The notes: a model not told the origin generated them from the letters alone. A DNA stretch of 64,000 bases from Aminobacter aganoensis (GCF_014206975.1 NZ_JACHOU010000013.1:1-64000), one strand, 5' to 3'; shown: positions 45,282-56,209, counted from the first letter of the stretch. A program made the numbers and translations.

Positions 45282-45767
45282 TCATCCGCGCCAGTGCAAT
45301 ACGCAGATCAGCGTGAAGAGGCGGCGGGCGGTGTCGAAGTCGATCTCGATCTTGCCGGAGAGGCGGTCGAGCAGGGTCTGCGAGCCTTCGTTGTGCAGCC
45401 CCCGCCGGCCCATGTCGATCGCCTCGATCTGGCTCGGCGTCGAGGAGCGGATCGCCTCGTAATAGCTTTCGCAGATCATGAAGTAGTCCTTCACGATGCG
45501 GCGGAACGGCGTCAGCGACAGGATGTGGGTGACCACCGCCTCGCCATGCTCGCGCGAGATGGCAAACACCAACCGCGCGTCGACGAGCGACAGCTTGAGC
45601 CGGTAGGGCCCGTGGCCGTCGTCGTTCATCGGATGAAACGAGTTCTCCTCGATCAGGTCGAAGATCGCGACGGCGCGTTCATGCTCGACGTCGGGCGTCG
45701 AACGGCCGATCGACTCGTCGAGTTCGACGTCGACCAGGCGGGAGCGTGCGTGGCCTTTGTCGGACAT
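45282..45767 (-). CDS. UPF0262 family protein
   Basis: A 161-residue protein matching UPF0262 ([51 protein letters not shown]). It is conserved downstream of hisD in Rhizobiales. Function unknown. It follows hisD by six bases. Confidence 0.92.
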   Translation of the reverse strand: MSDKGHARSRLVDVELDESIGRSTPDVEHERAVAIFDLIEENSFHPMNDDGHGPYRLKLSLVDARLVFAISREHGEAVVTHILSLTPFRRIVKDYFMICESYYEAIRSSTPSQIEAIDMGRRGLHNEGSQTLLDRLSGKIEIDFDTARRLFTLICVLHWRG

Positions 45768-45773
45768 GGCCGC

Positions 45774-47066
45774 CTACATGTTCAATCTGATGGCGACGGA
45801 GCGCGCATGTGCGTCGAGCCCCTCCGCCTTGGCCAGCGCGATAGCTGCCGGCGCCAGTTCGCGCAGCTGATCGGGGCCGAGCTTCAGGATCGAGCTGCGC
45901 TTGACGAAGTCGAGCACCGACAGCCCCGAGGAAAAGCGCGCCGAACGCGCCGTCGGCAGCACGTGGTTGGAGCCGCCGACATAGTCGCCGATGACCTCGG
46001 GCGTATGCTTGCCGACGAAGATCGCCCCGGCATTGCGGATGCGTGGAAGCAGCGCCTCGGGATCGGCGACCGCAAGTTCGAGATGCTCGGCGGCGATGCG
46101 GTTGACCAGCGGCAGGGCGGCATCGAAATCGTCGACCAGGATGACGGCGCCGAAATCGCGCCAACTCGCCGCGGCCGTCTCGGCGCGAGGCAGCAGCTTG
46201 ATCTGGCGTTCGACGGCCTCTTCCACCTGCTTGCCGAAGGCGGCGTCGTCGGTGATCAGGATCGACTGTGCCGACACGTCATGCTCGGCCTGGGCCAGCA
46301 GGTCGGCGGCAAGCCAGTCCGGGTCGTTGTCGCTGTCGGCGACGATCAGCACTTCCGAGGGGCCGGCGATCATGTCGATGCCGACGGTGCCGAACACCTG
46401 GCGCTTGGCGGCGGCGACATAGGCATTGCCGGGTCCTACGATCTTGGCCACCGGGGTGATGGTTTTGGTGCCATGGGCAAGCGCGGCCACCGCCTGGGCG
46501 CCGCCGATGCGGTAGATTTCGGAGACGCCGGCGAGATCGGCCGCGACCAGCACCAGCGGATTGATGACGCCGCCTGTCGCGGGCACCACGATGACGATGC
46601 GCTCGACGCCGGCGACCTGGGCCGGCACCGCATTCATCAGCACCGAACTCGGATAGCTCGCCGTGCCACCAGGCACATAGAGCCCGACCGCCTCGACTGC
46701 CGTCCAGCGCGAGCCGAGCTCGACGCCGATCGGGTCGACATAGCGGTCGTCCTTGGGCATCTGGCGGGCATGGTGCGAGCGGATGCGGTCGCGCGCGAAG
46801 CGCAGCGCCTCGACCGTCTCGGGGTCGGCGTCCCTGTAGGCCTGGTCGATGTCCGCGCGTGTGACCGCGATGCCCAGCGTCGCAAGGTCGGCGCGGTCGA
46901 ATTTGCTGGTGTAGTCGATCAGCGCCGCGTCGCCGCGCGCGCGCACGTCGTCGATGATGGCGCGCACCGTGGCCTCGACGTCCGGCGACACTTCGCGCTT
47001 GGTCGTCAGGAACGCCGCGAAGCGCGTCTCGAAGTCTGCATCGGATTGGCGAAGGGTGATGGCCAT
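45774..47066 (-). CDS. hisD: Histidinol dehydrogenase
   Basis: A 430-residue enzyme of normal length, last step of histidine synthesis (zinc, NAD). It shows [42 protein letters not shown] and [18 protein letters not shown] with the catalytic Glu/His region. In an operon-like row with DUF2948 (9 bases upstream) and UPF0262. Confidence 0.97.
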   Translation of the reverse strand: MAITLRQSDADFETRFAAFLTTKREVSPDVEATVRAIIDDVRARGDAALIDYTSKFDRADLATLGIAVTRADIDQAYRDADPETVEALRFARDRIRSHHARQMPKDDRYVDPIGVELGSRWTAVEAVGLYVPGGTASYPSSVLMNAVPAQVAGVERIVIVVPATGGVINPLVLVAADLAGVSEIYRIGGAQAVAALAHGTKTITPVAKIVGPGNAYVAAAKRQVFGTVGIDMIAGPSEVLIVADSDNDPDWLAADLLAQAEHDVSAQSILITDDAAFGKQVEEAVERQIKLLPRAETAAASWRDFGAVILVDDFDAALPLVNRIAAEHLELAVADPEALLPRIRNAGAIFVGKHTPEVIGDYVGGSNHVLPTARSARFSSGLSVLDFVKRSSILKLGPDQLRELAPAAIALAKAEGLDAHARSVAIRLNM

Positions 47067-47075
47067 CGGGAATGC

Positions 47076-47510
47076 TCAAGTCTTGTGGATGGGGCGCGAC
47101 GAGGCCTGCCAGGCGGCCCCGGTGTCGGTCAGGCGGGCTTCTATGACCTCGACCTCGAGCCGGATCGCGGCGTCGCCGGAAAACAAAAGCTCGATCTCGC
47201 CGGCAGGGTCCTCGCCCTGCGCGAAACCGATCGCCAGAAGCTCCAGCACCTCGTCCTTCTTGGTCCGCGAAATGCCGAAAAGCTTGACCGACAGCACGCG
47301 GTCGAAATGCAGGATCGAGCGCCGGCGCTCATATTTGGGCCGGAAGAAGCCGGACTTGGTTTCCCAGGCGAAACGGTTCATCGCCAGCGCAAAACGCTTC
47401 GACGGCGCATCGAAGGCGAGATCGCCGACCTTGACCACGGCGTCCTGCACATGGGCCGAGATGATCTCCAGATCCTCTTCGTCGAGGGCGACTAGCTTGA
47501 GCTGGTTCAT
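47076..47510 (-). CDS. DUF2948 family protein
   Basis: A 144-residue protein: MNQLKLVALDEEDLEIIS, FAWETKSGFFRPKYERRRSI and GIELLF-like GEIELLFSGDAAIRLEVE. It is conserved between murA and hisD in Rhizobiales; function unknown. ATG at 47510 preferred because family similarity begins there. Confidence 0.88.
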   Translation of the reverse strand: MNQLKLVALDEEDLEIISAHVQDAVVKVGDLAFDAPSKRFALAMNRFAWETKSGFFRPKYERRRSILHFDRVLSVKLFGISRTKKDEVLELLAIGFAQGEDPAGEIELLFSGDAAIRLEVEVIEARLTDTGAAWQASSRPIHKT

Positions 47511-47591
47511 GTCCGGTCGGCTGCCTGTGCGGAATGTAATGCTTCCGGCTTTGTTAGGCGGTCTTGATGCAGCACGCAACCGCAGGGGCGA

Positions 47592-47699
47592 GGGAGTAGG
47601 TGAGTAGGGGTAGAGGGAGTAGGTGAGTAGGGGAGTAGGGGAGTAGGGGAGCAGGGAGAGGCTTGCCTGTTCCCTTACTCCCTTATTCCCCTATTCCCT
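47592..47699. repeat. Polypurine/polypyrimidine inverted repeat after murA
   Basis: The left arm is a G-rich array of GAGTAGGG-type units; the right arm is its imperfect complement (CCCTTACTCCC, TTATTCCCCTATTCCC). They flank a short loop with AGGCTTGCCT. A long hairpin or slipped structure is possible; the G runs could also form a quadruplex. It lies five bases beyond the murA stop, so it may act in 3'-end formation. Confidence 0.75.
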
Positions 47700-47703
47700 T
47701 CAT

Positions 47704-48993
47704 TCAACCGCTGATGCGCTCGATGACGGCGCCGCAGCGCGACAGCTTCTCTTCCAGCCGCTCGAAGCCGCGGTCGAGATGGTACACGCGGTTGACCACC
47801 GTCTCGCCTTCGGCGGCGAGGCCGGCGATGACCAGCGACACCGAAGCGCGCAGGTCGGTTGCCATGACCGGCGCACCCTTGAGCTTGGAGACGCCCTCGA
47901 CGATCGCGGTCTGGCCCGACAGCGTGATGTGGGCGCCGAGGCGGGCGAGTTCCTGCACGTGCATGAAGCGGTTCTCGAAGATCGTCTCGGTGATCTTCGA
48001 CTTGCCCTTCGACATCGTCATCAGGCCCATGAACTGCGCCTGCAGGTCGGTCGGGAAGCCGGGGAAGGGTTCGGTCACGACGTCGACCGGCGAGATGCCC
48101 GAGCCGTTGCGCATGACGCGGACGCCGGAATTGGTCTGGATGATTTCGGCGCCGGTGCGCGAGACGACGTCGAGCGCGCCCTGCAGCAGGTCGGCACGCG
48201 CGCCTTCCAGCAGCACGTCGCCGCCGGTCATCGCCACCGCCATGGCATAGGTGCCGGTCTCGATGCGGTCGGGGATGACGCGGTGGCGCGCGCCCGACAG
48301 CGAATCGACGCCCTCGATGGTGATCGTCGAGGTGCCGGCGCCGGTGATCCTGGCGCCCATCGCGTTGAGGCATTCGGCGAGATTGACGACCTCGGGCTCG
48401 CGGGCGGCGTTTTCGAGCACCGTCTCGCCGCGGGCCAGCGTCGCCGCCATCATCAGCACATGCGTGGCCCCGACCGAGATCTTGGGGAACACATAGCGGT
48501 TGCCGATCAGCCGGTTCTTGGCCTTGGCCACGACATAGCCGTTGTCGACGTCGATGTCGGCGCCGAGCGCCTGCAGGCCTTCGATGAACAGGTCGACCGG
48601 GCGCGTGCCGATGGCGCAGCCGCCGGGCAGCGAAACCTTGGCCTCGCCCATGCGGGCGAGCAGCGGTCCGACGACCCAGAAGCTGGCGCGCATCTTCGAC
48701 ACGAGCTCATAGGGCGCTGTGGTGTCGACGATGTTGCGTGCGCTGAAGCTGATGGTGCGCGAATAGCCTTCGCTCTGGCGTTCGCGGCGGCCGTTGACCG
48801 TGTAGTCGACACCATGATTGCCGAGGATGCGGATCAGCTGCTCGACGTCGGCCAGATGCGGCACGTTTTCCAGCGTCAGCGTATCGTCGGTGAGCAGCGA
48901 GGCGATCATCAGCGGAAGGGCTGCGTTTTTCGCGCCCGAGATCGGGATGGTTCCGGTCAGCTCGTTGCCGCCGACAATTCTGATGCGATCCAT
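47704..48993 (-). CDS. murA: UDP-N-acetylglucosamine 1-carboxyvinyltransferase
   Basis: A 429-residue enzyme, first committed step of peptidoglycan synthesis. It has [16 protein letters not shown] at the N-terminus, the catalytic loop [13 protein letters not shown] with the PEP-binding Cys, and [10 protein letters not shown] near the C-terminal domain. Full length, start [14 protein letters not shown]. Confidence 0.97.
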   Translation of the reverse strand: MDRIRIVGGNELTGTIPISGAKNAALPLMIASLLTDDTLTLENVPHLADVEQLIRILGNHGVDYTVNGRRERQSEGYSRTISFSARNIVDTTAPYELVSKMRASFWVVGPLLARMGEAKVSLPGGCAIGTRPVDLFIEGLQALGADIDVDNGYVVAKAKNRLIGNRYVFPKISVGATHVLMMAATLARGETVLENAAREPEVVNLAECLNAMGARITGAGTSTITIEGVDSLSGARHRVIPDRIETGTYAMAVAMTGGDVLLEGARADLLQGALDVVSRTGAEIIQTNSGVRVMRNGSGISPVDVVTEPFPGFPTDLQAQFMGLMTMSKGKSKITETIFENRFMHVQELARLGAHITLSGQTAIVEGVSKLKGAPVMATDLRASVSLVIAGLAAEGETVVNRVYHLDRGFERLEEKLSRCGAVIERISG

Positions 48994-49122
48994 TGGCCGT
49001 CGTTTCTCCGGGGGATCCCGGTTCTGGCGAGAAATTTTCTTGCCGCCGTCTAGACCATCGCGCCACCCGGTTCAAGAATCAGGGTTTTGCGGATCCATGC
49101 GCCAAGCGCCTGCCGTCGCCGG

Positions 49123-49311
49123 TCAGGCTTTCTCGGGTTTCTCTGTCTCTCCCTCGGCCGCGGCAAGGCCTTCCGGCCTCGTATCCGCTTCACCGGTACG
49201 GCGCGAGCGCGCCTGCGCCTTGCGCTTCATCAGGTTGGCGCGCAGCTCGGCTGCAAGCCGCGCCTTGCGCGCGTCCGCACCGCTCGAGGGCATTTTTGGC
49301 TTCGACGACAT
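49123..49311 (-). CDS. Small basic protein upstream of murA
   Basis: A 62-residue protein (MSSKPKMPSSGADARKARLA, then ELRANLMKRKAQARSRR) with a highly charged helix and an acidic tail. Not recognised by name. Codon pattern and place before murA suggest a real conserved gene; longer start at 49353 less likely. Confidence 0.55.
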   Translation of the reverse strand: MSSKPKMPSSGADARKARLAAELRANLMKRKAQARSRRTGEADTRPEGLAAAEGETEKPEKA

Positions 49312-49469
49312 GTGGTGGTCCCCGCTTGTCGATCGTTCATAGCGGCTTGGCAACGGAAATGGCCAGTATTGTGGCGTAAAGGCGCCTGTGGAAAATCAGT
49401 GTCGATTTGCTGCAACTGATAACTTGCGCTCCCCCGATTCATGTGTCAAAAGCCGCCCCGTCCACGGAT

Positions 49470-49544
<75 letters not shown>

Positions 49545-49947
49545 TTCTTCCCCAGATTTCGAAAAGTCGGGCCCTTCAAGGTATCGAGGCGACGCGCTTG
49601 CGCGTGCCGAGGCTATGGTGTCTCCAGTTGCCCTGCGGTGAGCCTGAAGTCGAGCCATCGCTGGCCGCCCACGACCCAAGCTCGCCAAGGATCGGCTTCG
49701 CGAAGGCTAAAGCCCAGGCTTCATTGCCTGGCCGGCGGAATGCGCTTGATGACGGGTTGGCTGTCACCAGCCGCTTCACGCGGAGACAGTCGCTTGCAGG
49801 AAGCGGAACCGTCGCAGGCGAGCTGCGTGACATGCTGTCGCGAAGGTGAGGCGCAGGCGTGGATACAGTGAAAACAATCGCTGCCTGGCTATTGTTCGAA
49901 TCCATGAGGGCGTGATACTGCGCAGTCCCTAATTTAGTTGGTTTGGC
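49545..49947. other. Gene-free spacer after tRNA-Thr
   Basis: About 400 bases. Open frames exist on both strands but have no ribosome-binding site or protein-like content. The end holds the promoter region of the outer-membrane protein. Confidence 0.5.
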
Positions 49948-50769
49948 ATGAAAAAAGTACTTTTTGCGTTTTCTTCATTCGTCATTGCGACAACAGCTGC
50001 TTCCGCCGCCGATATACAGGCAATTGATGAGACGGCGCCGGTTTCAGCTTGGTTCGGCTATGTCGAAGGGGCGTATGCGTTCCGCACCAGCAGCCACAAT
50101 CGGCAGTACGACAGCGCCGATTCTTTTGAAGCGAGAACAGGAGGAGGTGGCTCCGGCGCTGCAAGGCTGGGCTACCGTCTTGCCGACAGTTGGGATGTGG
50201 CCGCCGGTTTCCGCTATCTTGAGCAGTCCACCGGCAGGCGCAACGATGATCGGTTCGACTGGCAGTTCACCGGCGGTCGGTACTGGAACCTCGACGTCGA
50301 GGCTGGCTATCGTGCGCAGCACGATGATTGGTCGCTTCGCCCATTCGCTGGCCTGCGCTATCAGACCTACAGTGCGGATTTCACCGACAACGTCTCGCCA
50401 TTCTATTACGCCTCATCCAGGTCCTGGGGCATCGGACCGAGGATAGGTTTTGACGTTTCCAGGCCAGTAGCCGAGCAGTTGAGCTTCTTTGCATCCGCCG
50501 ATGCTTCGGTGCTGTTCGGCAAGATCGAGGCTGAAAGGAAATATTCTGGTTACGCGGAGTTCTCCGACAGCCGCACCTTCGGCACCGTCGGCGCGAAAGC
50601 CGGCCTCGCCTGGGAGTTCGCCCCGGGCGTCGAGCTGGGTGGCGGATATCAGCTCGAATACCTGTCGGCCGTCGGCTACAAGACGTTTCAGGATGCGCCT
50701 CTTGAACCAAGCGGGCGCGCCAGCCAGCTGATCCATGGCCCGTTCATGCGGCTGTCGCTGAACTACTGA
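49948..50769 (+). CDS. Outer-membrane beta-barrel protein (Lpg1974-like)
   Basis: A 273-residue protein with a Sec signal (MKKVLFAFSSFVIATTAASA, cut before AD). Alternating aromatic/hydrophobic strands follow (ARLGYRLADSWDVAAGFRYL, SLRPFAGLRYQTYSADF, GIGPRIGFDVSRP) and it ends with an aromatic residue (LSLNY), the usual barrel C-terminus. The layout resembles Lpg1974-family pore-forming proteins. A terminator follows at 50808. Confidence 0.75.
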   Translation: MKKVLFAFSSFVIATTAASAADIQAIDETAPVSAWFGYVEGAYAFRTSSHNRQYDSADSFEARTGGGGSGAARLGYRLADSWDVAAGFRYLEQSTGRRNDDRFDWQFTGGRYWNLDVEAGYRAQHDDWSLRPFAGLRYQTYSADFTDNVSPFYYASSRSWGIGPRIGFDVSRPVAEQLSFFASADASVLFGKIEAERKYSGYAEFSDSRTFGTVGAKAGLAWEFAPGVELGGGYQLEYLSAVGYKTFQDAPLEPSGRASQLIHGPFMRLSLNY

Positions 50770-50807
50770 GTTTGTCAGCGACGTCCCGGTCGCAGGAGAA
50801 TCACTGA

Positions 50808-50832
50808 GGGCGGTCCGCTCGGGCCGCCTTTT
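50808..50832 (+). terminator. Rho-independent terminator after the barrel protein
   Basis: Stem GGCGGTCC/GGGCCGCC (one G-T pair), loop GCTC, then TTTT. It ends just before the convergent phospholipase-D-like gene. Confidence 0.75.
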
Positions 50833-50836
50833 CTGT

Positions 50837-52387
50837 TCACAGCTGTGATTCGATCGGCAGGTAGCTGATCACCTTGGCCACCAGGCGGCGCCGCAGGCTG
50901 GCCTGCGGTTCGTGCTTGAGCTCGCGCGGGCCGTTGGCGGTGTGGTCGGTCCAACTCAGCCGGTCGCCGTGCAGCGACAGCCTGAAGCTGCTGCGCGGCG
51001 AAATCTGCGCTTCGATCGCGGTCTCGACCTCGCCGGCCAGTTCCTTCTGCCTGAACAGCACGCCCATCTCGGTGTTGAGCGAGGCCGAGCGCGGGTCGAA
51101 ATTGAACGAGCCGACGAAGCCTGCCTCTCCGTCGGCGATGAAGGCCTTGGTGTGCAGGCTGGCGCCCTTGGAGCCGAACAGCGACATGTCGGTACGCTCG
51201 TCGTCCGGCTTCAGTTCGTAGATGTCGATGCCGCTGTCGAGCAGCGGCTTGCGGTAGCGGACATAGGCGCCGTGGACCGCGGCGACGTCGGTGGCGGCCA
51301 GCGAATTGGTCAGCACGGTGACCGCGACCCCGTTCCTGGCAAGCGTCGTCAATTCCTGCGTCCCGGCCTCGCCGGGGATGAAATAGGGCGAGACGATGCG
51401 TAATTCCCGCTTCGCCGATCTCAGCACCGGCCGGATCGCCGTCATCAGCCAGTTGTCCTGGCCCGCGCCCATCGCCTTTTCCGGCGGGTCCGAAGCGACG
51501 GCGGCCTCGCTGGTCCAGCGCAGCCTGCCCATGCCCGAGGACGACCATTCCCCGCTTTCCTGCGCGACCCGGTGGATGTAGGGCTCGGCAAGGCCGGTCG
51601 TGGCGGTGCGCTCGAGGCGCGCCCTGAGCGCCGGCAGGTCGCCCTTGGCCATGCCGGTGACGTGGCGGATCGGCAGCACGGCCTCGCTGTTCCAGAAACG
51701 GTCGAAGATCGTTTCGGTCTGCCCTACCACGATGCCGGCAAGCAACAGGTCCATGTCGCGGAAATTGGCGTCTTCGGAAGCGTCGAAATAGGCGTCGCCG
51801 ATGTTGCGGCCGCCGACGATGGCCAGCCTGCCGTCGGCGATCCATGCCTTGTTGTGCATGCGCCGCGTCGTGCGCACCGCGCGCAGCACCAGTTCCAGCC
51901 CGCGCTGCAGGCCGAAGGCCCGCGCCCAGCTTGGATTGAACAGCCTGACCTCGATGTTGGGATGGCTGTCGAGCGCGATGTAGTTGGGGTCGTAGCCCTT
52001 GGCGTTGATGTCGTCGAGGATCAGCCGCACGCGCACCCCGCGGTCGGCGGCGCCGACGATTTCGCGGGCCAGCAGTCCGCCGGTCAGGTCGTCCTTCCAG
52101 TAGTAATATTGAAGGTCGAGGCTGCGCTGCGCGTGGCGCGCCGTATAGGCGCGGACGGCGAAGGCATGGAGGTTGGACGACAGCAGCGCCAGCCCGCTCT
52201 GGCCGGGATGATTGGCCAGCAGCGGTGCCACCAGCGCGTCGAACTGGGTTGCGCTTTCGGCCGTCGGCAGCGCCTGTGACGGCGTGCCGCGCGCCCGCTT
52301 GGCAAAACGGCCGAAGGCATAGACCGCAAGCAGCGATGCGATGACCAGGATCCCGGCCACGGCGACAATGATGGCGATGAGTTTCAT
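50837..52387 (-). CDS. Phospholipase D-family protein (cardiolipin synthase-like)
   Basis: A 516-residue protein with an N-terminal membrane helix (MKLIAIIVAVAGILVIASLL) and two HKD motifs: HNKAWIADGRLAIVGGRN and HTKAFIADGEAGFVGSFNFD. Two HKD motifs in one chain form one active site. The family includes cardiolipin synthases and phosphatidyltransferases; substrate not determined. Start 52387 gives the membrane anchor at once. Divergent from the EEP gene across a 172-base gap. Confidence 0.88.
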   Translation of the reverse strand: MKLIAIIVAVAGILVIASLLAVYAFGRFAKRARGTPSQALPTAESATQFDALVAPLLANHPGQSGLALLSSNLHAFAVRAYTARHAQRSLDLQYYYWKDDLTGGLLAREIVGAADRGVRVRLILDDINAKGYDPNYIALDSHPNIEVRLFNPSWARAFGLQRGLELVLRAVRTTRRMHNKAWIADGRLAIVGGRNIGDAYFDASEDANFRDMDLLLAGIVVGQTETIFDRFWNSEAVLPIRHVTGMAKGDLPALRARLERTATTGLAEPYIHRVAQESGEWSSSGMGRLRWTSEAAVASDPPEKAMGAGQDNWLMTAIRPVLRSAKRELRIVSPYFIPGEAGTQELTTLARNGVAVTVLTNSLAATDVAAVHGAYVRYRKPLLDSGIDIYELKPDDERTDMSLFGSKGASLHTKAFIADGEAGFVGSFNFDPRSASLNTEMGVLFRQKELAGEVETAIEAQISPRSSFRLSLHGDRLSWTDHTANGPRELKHEPQASLRRRLVAKVISYLPIESQL

Positions 52388-52559
52388 GCGTGTTGCGGTC
52401 CGCCGGCTGGGATTGGAACCATGGCCTCGCGACAGCATTTCGGTGGAGAGCCATCGTGACGCATGTGGAAAATCTCGAACACCTCAACCATATGGGTTAC
52501 AGTTGGCAACGACGCCTGCCGCAACTGAACACGAATTTCCCAGAGATTCCAGACGAGTG

Positions 52560-53396
52560 ATGGCTAGCACACAAGGCTTGGAAACGACCGACAAGACAGG
52601 TGCCGGGCACCCGTTGCCGGCTCAACATCTGCAGAATGCCGTTTCGACCGCGGGCGCCGGCGCCCACAGCGAAATCGTCGTTGCCTCCTACAACGTCCAC
52701 AAATGCGTCGGGCTGGATCGTCGTTTCGACCCGCAGCGGACGATGGCGGTGATTTCCGAGATCGGCGCCGATGTCATTGCGCTCCAGGAAGCCGACCAGC
52801 GTTTCGGCGACCGCGCAGGCTTGCTCGATCTCGAAGCGGTCGAGCGCGAGACCGGCCTGGTGCCCGTTCCGCTCGCCGGCCGGCGCAAGAGCCATGGCTG
52901 GCACGGCAATGTCGTGCTGTTTCGCAAGGGTTCGGTCAGTTCGGCGCGCCAACTCGTGCTGCCGGGAGCCGAGCCGCGCGGCGCCGTCATCGTCGATCTC
53001 GAACTCGATGCCGGACCGCTGCGCGTCATCGCTGCGCATTTCGGCCTGCTGCGCCATTCGCGCAAGCTCCAGGCCGGCACGCTGTTGACCGCCGCCGAAC
53101 TGCACAGCGACAAGCCCACCGTGCTGGTTGGCGACCTCAACGAATGGCGCCTGGGCAAGCGCTCGTCGCTGCGCAGCCTGGAACCGGCCTTCGGGCCGAT
53201 GCATGCCATCGTTCCGAGCTTTCCCTCGCGCTTCCCGGTGCTGGCGCTCGATCGCGTCATGGCGAGGCCGCACAATCTGCTCACCGAGATCGAGGCGCAC
53301 GACACGGCCTTGGCGCGCGTCGCCTCCGATCACCTGCCGATCCGGGCGGTGATCCGGCTCAACGCCAGGCGCAACGGCCTGGCCGCGGCCGCCTGA
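52560..53396 (+). CDS. Endonuclease/exonuclease/phosphatase-family protein
   Basis: A 278-residue EEP-fold protein: SYNVHKCVGLD, VIALQEADQRFGDRAG (metal Glu), AAHFGLLRHSRKLQ, LVGDLNEW (Asp/Asn) and DHLPIRAVIRL (Asp-His). All catalytic motifs are present. Substrates range from DNA to phosphoinositides and phospholipids. Often near PLD-like genes in Rhizobiales, hinting at lipid turnover. ATG at 52560. Confidence 0.88.
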   Translation: MASTQGLETTDKTGAGHPLPAQHLQNAVSTAGAGAHSEIVVASYNVHKCVGLDRRFDPQRTMAVISEIGADVIALQEADQRFGDRAGLLDLEAVERETGLVPVPLAGRRKSHGWHGNVVLFRKGSVSSARQLVLPGAEPRGAVIVDLELDAGPLRVIAAHFGLLRHSRKLQAGTLLTAAELHSDKPTVLVGDLNEWRLGKRSSLRSLEPAFGPMHAIVPSFPSRFPVLALDRVMARPHNLLTEIEAHDTALARVASDHLPIRAVIRLNARRNGLAAAA

Positions 53397-53428
53397 AGCT
53401 CCTGCTGCGCAACCGCTTGAAAGGCTGA

Positions 53429-53644
<216 letters not shown>

Positions 53645-53647
53645 TGA

Positions 53648-54421
53648 TCACTGCACGACGAAGAAGTCGCTGATTCTTGCTGCCATCTCGCGGAGCAGCG
53701 GCAGGATCTCGGCCTCCATCTCGGCCGGCGTGTGACGCGTCGACTGCGTCGAGATGTTGATCGCGGCGACGATCGCGCCGGATCGGTCGCGCAGCGGGAC
53801 GGCAATCGAGCGCAGCCCGATCTCCAGTTCCTCGTCGACGATGGCATGGCCGTCCGTTCGCACCTTGCCGACGATCTCGGCCAGCTTTGCCCTGTCGGTC
53901 ACGGTCTTCGGCGTCCGCTGGACGATCGCCGCACGGGCGAGAAAGGCCTCAAGCTCGGCTTCCGTCAGTCCGGACAGCAGCACGCGGCCCATGGCGGTGC
54001 AGAAGGCGGGCAGACGCGCCCCGACCTGCAGATCGACGCCGATGATCCGGGGACCCGGCACGCGCGCGACATAGACCATGTCTTCGCCCGACAGGGTCGC
54101 CGCCGAACATGATTCATGCAGCTTCGCCGCCGTCTCCTTCATGAAGGGCTCGGCGAACGTCCACAGCGGCACGCCGTGCAGCCAGATGCGCGCCTGCGTC
54201 AGCAGCCGCGGCGACAGCGAAAAGTTCCGGCCCGATTGCACCGCATAGCCCGTCGCCACCAGCGTCAGCAGGAAACGCCGGGCGCCGGCACGAGTGAGGC
54301 CGGCCTTTTCGGCCGTTTCGGTCAGCGTCAGCCCGGCCGCATTGGCGGCCAGGATCTCCATCACCGACAACCCGCGCTCCAGCGAGGTCACGTGGTCGCG
54401 GGCGGTATCCTCGTCGCGCAT
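53648..54421 (-). CDS. IclR-family regulator, PcaR-like
   Basis: A 257-residue regulator: N-terminal winged helix (about 14-75; LTLTETAEKAGLTRAGARRF), then the IclR ligand domain (about 90-250; MGRVLLSGLTEAELEAFL, DEELEIGLRSIAVPLRDRSG). Divergent from the CoA-transferase/thiolase operon, which it probably activates in response to beta-ketoadipate, as PcaR does. Confidence 0.88.
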   Translation of the reverse strand: MRDEDTARDHVTSLERGLSVMEILAANAAGLTLTETAEKAGLTRAGARRFLLTLVATGYAVQSGRNFSLSPRLLTQARIWLHGVPLWTFAEPFMKETAAKLHESCSAATLSGEDMVYVARVPGPRIIGVDLQVGARLPAFCTAMGRVLLSGLTEAELEAFLARAAIVQRTPKTVTDRAKLAEIVGKVRTDGHAIVDEELEIGLRSIAVPLRDRSGAIVAAINISTQSTRHTPAEMEAEILPLLREMAARISDFFVVQ

Positions 54422-54553
54422 GGCGGCCTTTCTCCGAAAATCCGGATGCGGCGGAGCAGGTCATTGACTCCGGTACGATATTGCCTCAGAAATGTATCGC
54501 ATAGAAAACAAATGTTCGCAATACGAACTTTTGACAACCCGGGACGAAACGCG

Positions 54554-55411
54554 ATGACCAAATTTCTCCCCCTGTCGAAGGCGGTCGCCGACAATCTCAA
54601 CAACGGCGACACCGTGGCCTTCGAAGGGTTCACGCATCTCATTCCCACCGCGGCCGCGCATGAGGCGATCCGCCAGGGCTTCAAGGACCTGACGCTGGTC
54701 CGCATGACGCCGGATCTGATCTACGACCAGATGATCGGCATGGGCATGGCCAGGAAGGCGATTTTCTCCTATGCCGGCAATCCCGGCGTCGGCCTGCTGC
54801 GCCGCCTGCGCGATGCGGTCGAGAACGGTTTTCCGCACGCATTGGAGATCGAGGAGCACAGCCACGCCGCCATGGCCAATGCCTATGAGGCGGGTGCGGC
54901 CGGCCTGCCTTGCGCCATCTTCCGCGGCTATCGCGGCGCCGAACTCGCCCGGGTCAACCCGAACATCAAGTCGGTCACCTGCCCGTTCACCGGCGAGGTT
55001 CTGGCTGCCGTTCCGTCGGTTCGTCCCGACGTTACTTTCATCCACGCCCAGAAGGCCAACAAGCGCGGCGACGTGCTGGTCGAGGGCATCATCGGCATCC
55101 AGAAGGAGGCAGCCCTGGCCGCCAGGCGCGCCGTGGTCACCGTAGAGGAGGTGGTCGACAATTTCGACGACCTGCACCCCAACCTGACCGTGCTGCCCAA
55201 CTGGTCGGTCACCGCCATCTCGGTCGTGCCGGGCGGCGCGCACCCGTCCTATGCCCATGGCTACTACATCCGCGACAACGCGTCTTATCTCGAATGGGAC
55301 GAGATCGCCGCCGACCGCGACCGCTTCCGCGAATGGATGCAGAAGAACGTCATCGAAAAGACCGCCGACGATTTCTCGGCCCGCGTCGAACACCTGAGGA
55401 ACGTGGCATGA
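54554..55411 (+). CDS. pcaI: 3-oxoadipate CoA-transferase subunit A (PcaI/CatI type)
   Basis: A 285-residue CoA-transferase alpha subunit: DTVAFEGFTHLIPTAAAHE, KSVTCPFTGEVLAAVPSV and VEEVVDNFDDLHPNLTVLPN. It is longer than typical Pseudomonas PcaI (about 230) and closer to CatI/glutaconate-type subunits. It transfers CoA from succinyl-CoA to beta-ketoadipate. Start 54554; ATGA overlap with subunit B. Confidence 0.85.
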   Translation: MTKFLPLSKAVADNLNNGDTVAFEGFTHLIPTAAAHEAIRQGFKDLTLVRMTPDLIYDQMIGMGMARKAIFSYAGNPGVGLLRRLRDAVENGFPHALEIEEHSHAAMANAYEAGAAGLPCAIFRGYRGAELARVNPNIKSVTCPFTGEVLAAVPSVRPDVTFIHAQKANKRGDVLVEGIIGIQKEAALAARRAVVTVEEVVDNFDDLHPNLTVLPNWSVTAISVVPGGAHPSYAHGYYIRDNASYLEWDEIAADRDRFREWMQKNVIEKTADDFSARVEHLRNVA

Positions 55412-56209
55412 GCGAGCTCGGCTTCACCCCCAATGAAATGATGACGATTGCCGCTTCGCGCGCGCTCAAGGGCGACGACGTCTGTTTCGTCGGCATCGGA
55501 GCACCGTCGGCCGCCTGCAACGTCGCGCGCCTGACCCACGCACCCGAAATCACCCTGATCTATGAATCCGGCACCATCGGCACCGCGCCCGACGTGCTGC
55601 CGCTGTCGATCGGCGACGGCGAACTCTGCGACACCGCTATCACCACCGTCTCGGTGCCGGAGATGTTCCGCTACTGGCTCCAGGGTGGACGCATCTCCAT
55701 CGGCTTCCTCGGCGCCGCCCAGCTCGACAAGTTCGGCAACATCAACACCACCGTCATCGGCGACTACGCGCACCCCAAGACCCGCCTGCCGGGCGGCGGC
55801 GGCGCGCCGGAGATCGCGACCTCGTCGCAGGAGATCTACATCACCATGGCGCAGTCCAAGCGCGGCATGGTCGACAAGATCGATTTCTACACCTCCTTCG
55901 GCCATGGCGACGGTGGCGACCACCGCCAGCGCCTCGGCATCGATACCAAGGGTCCGACGCTCCTCATCACCGACCTTGCGATCTGGAAGCCCGATCCGGC
56001 CACCAAGGAATTTACCGTCGTTTCGCTGCATCCCGGCGTCACCCGCGAAAAGGTCCAGGAGACCTGCGGCTGGACGGTGAAGTTCGCCGACAAGCTGGAG
56101 GAAACGCCTGAACCGACGCAGTTGGAATTGCAGACGCTGCGTGATCTAAAGGCGCGCACCGACGCCGCCCACAAGGGCGAGGCAGTTTCCGCCAAGAGAG
56201 GATCCAAGG

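Noticed and set aside
45189-47495. A 768-codon plus-strand frame opposite hisD and neighbours
   Set aside because: A shadow of hisD, UPF0262 and phosphatase genes, whose families are certain.
47592-47699. Possible CRISPR or phage-type array after murA
   Set aside because: Units are 7-9 bases, contiguous, and form an inverted repeat instead of a spacer array.
47779-49053. A 424-codon plus-strand frame opposite murA
   Set aside because: Antisense shadow of murA.
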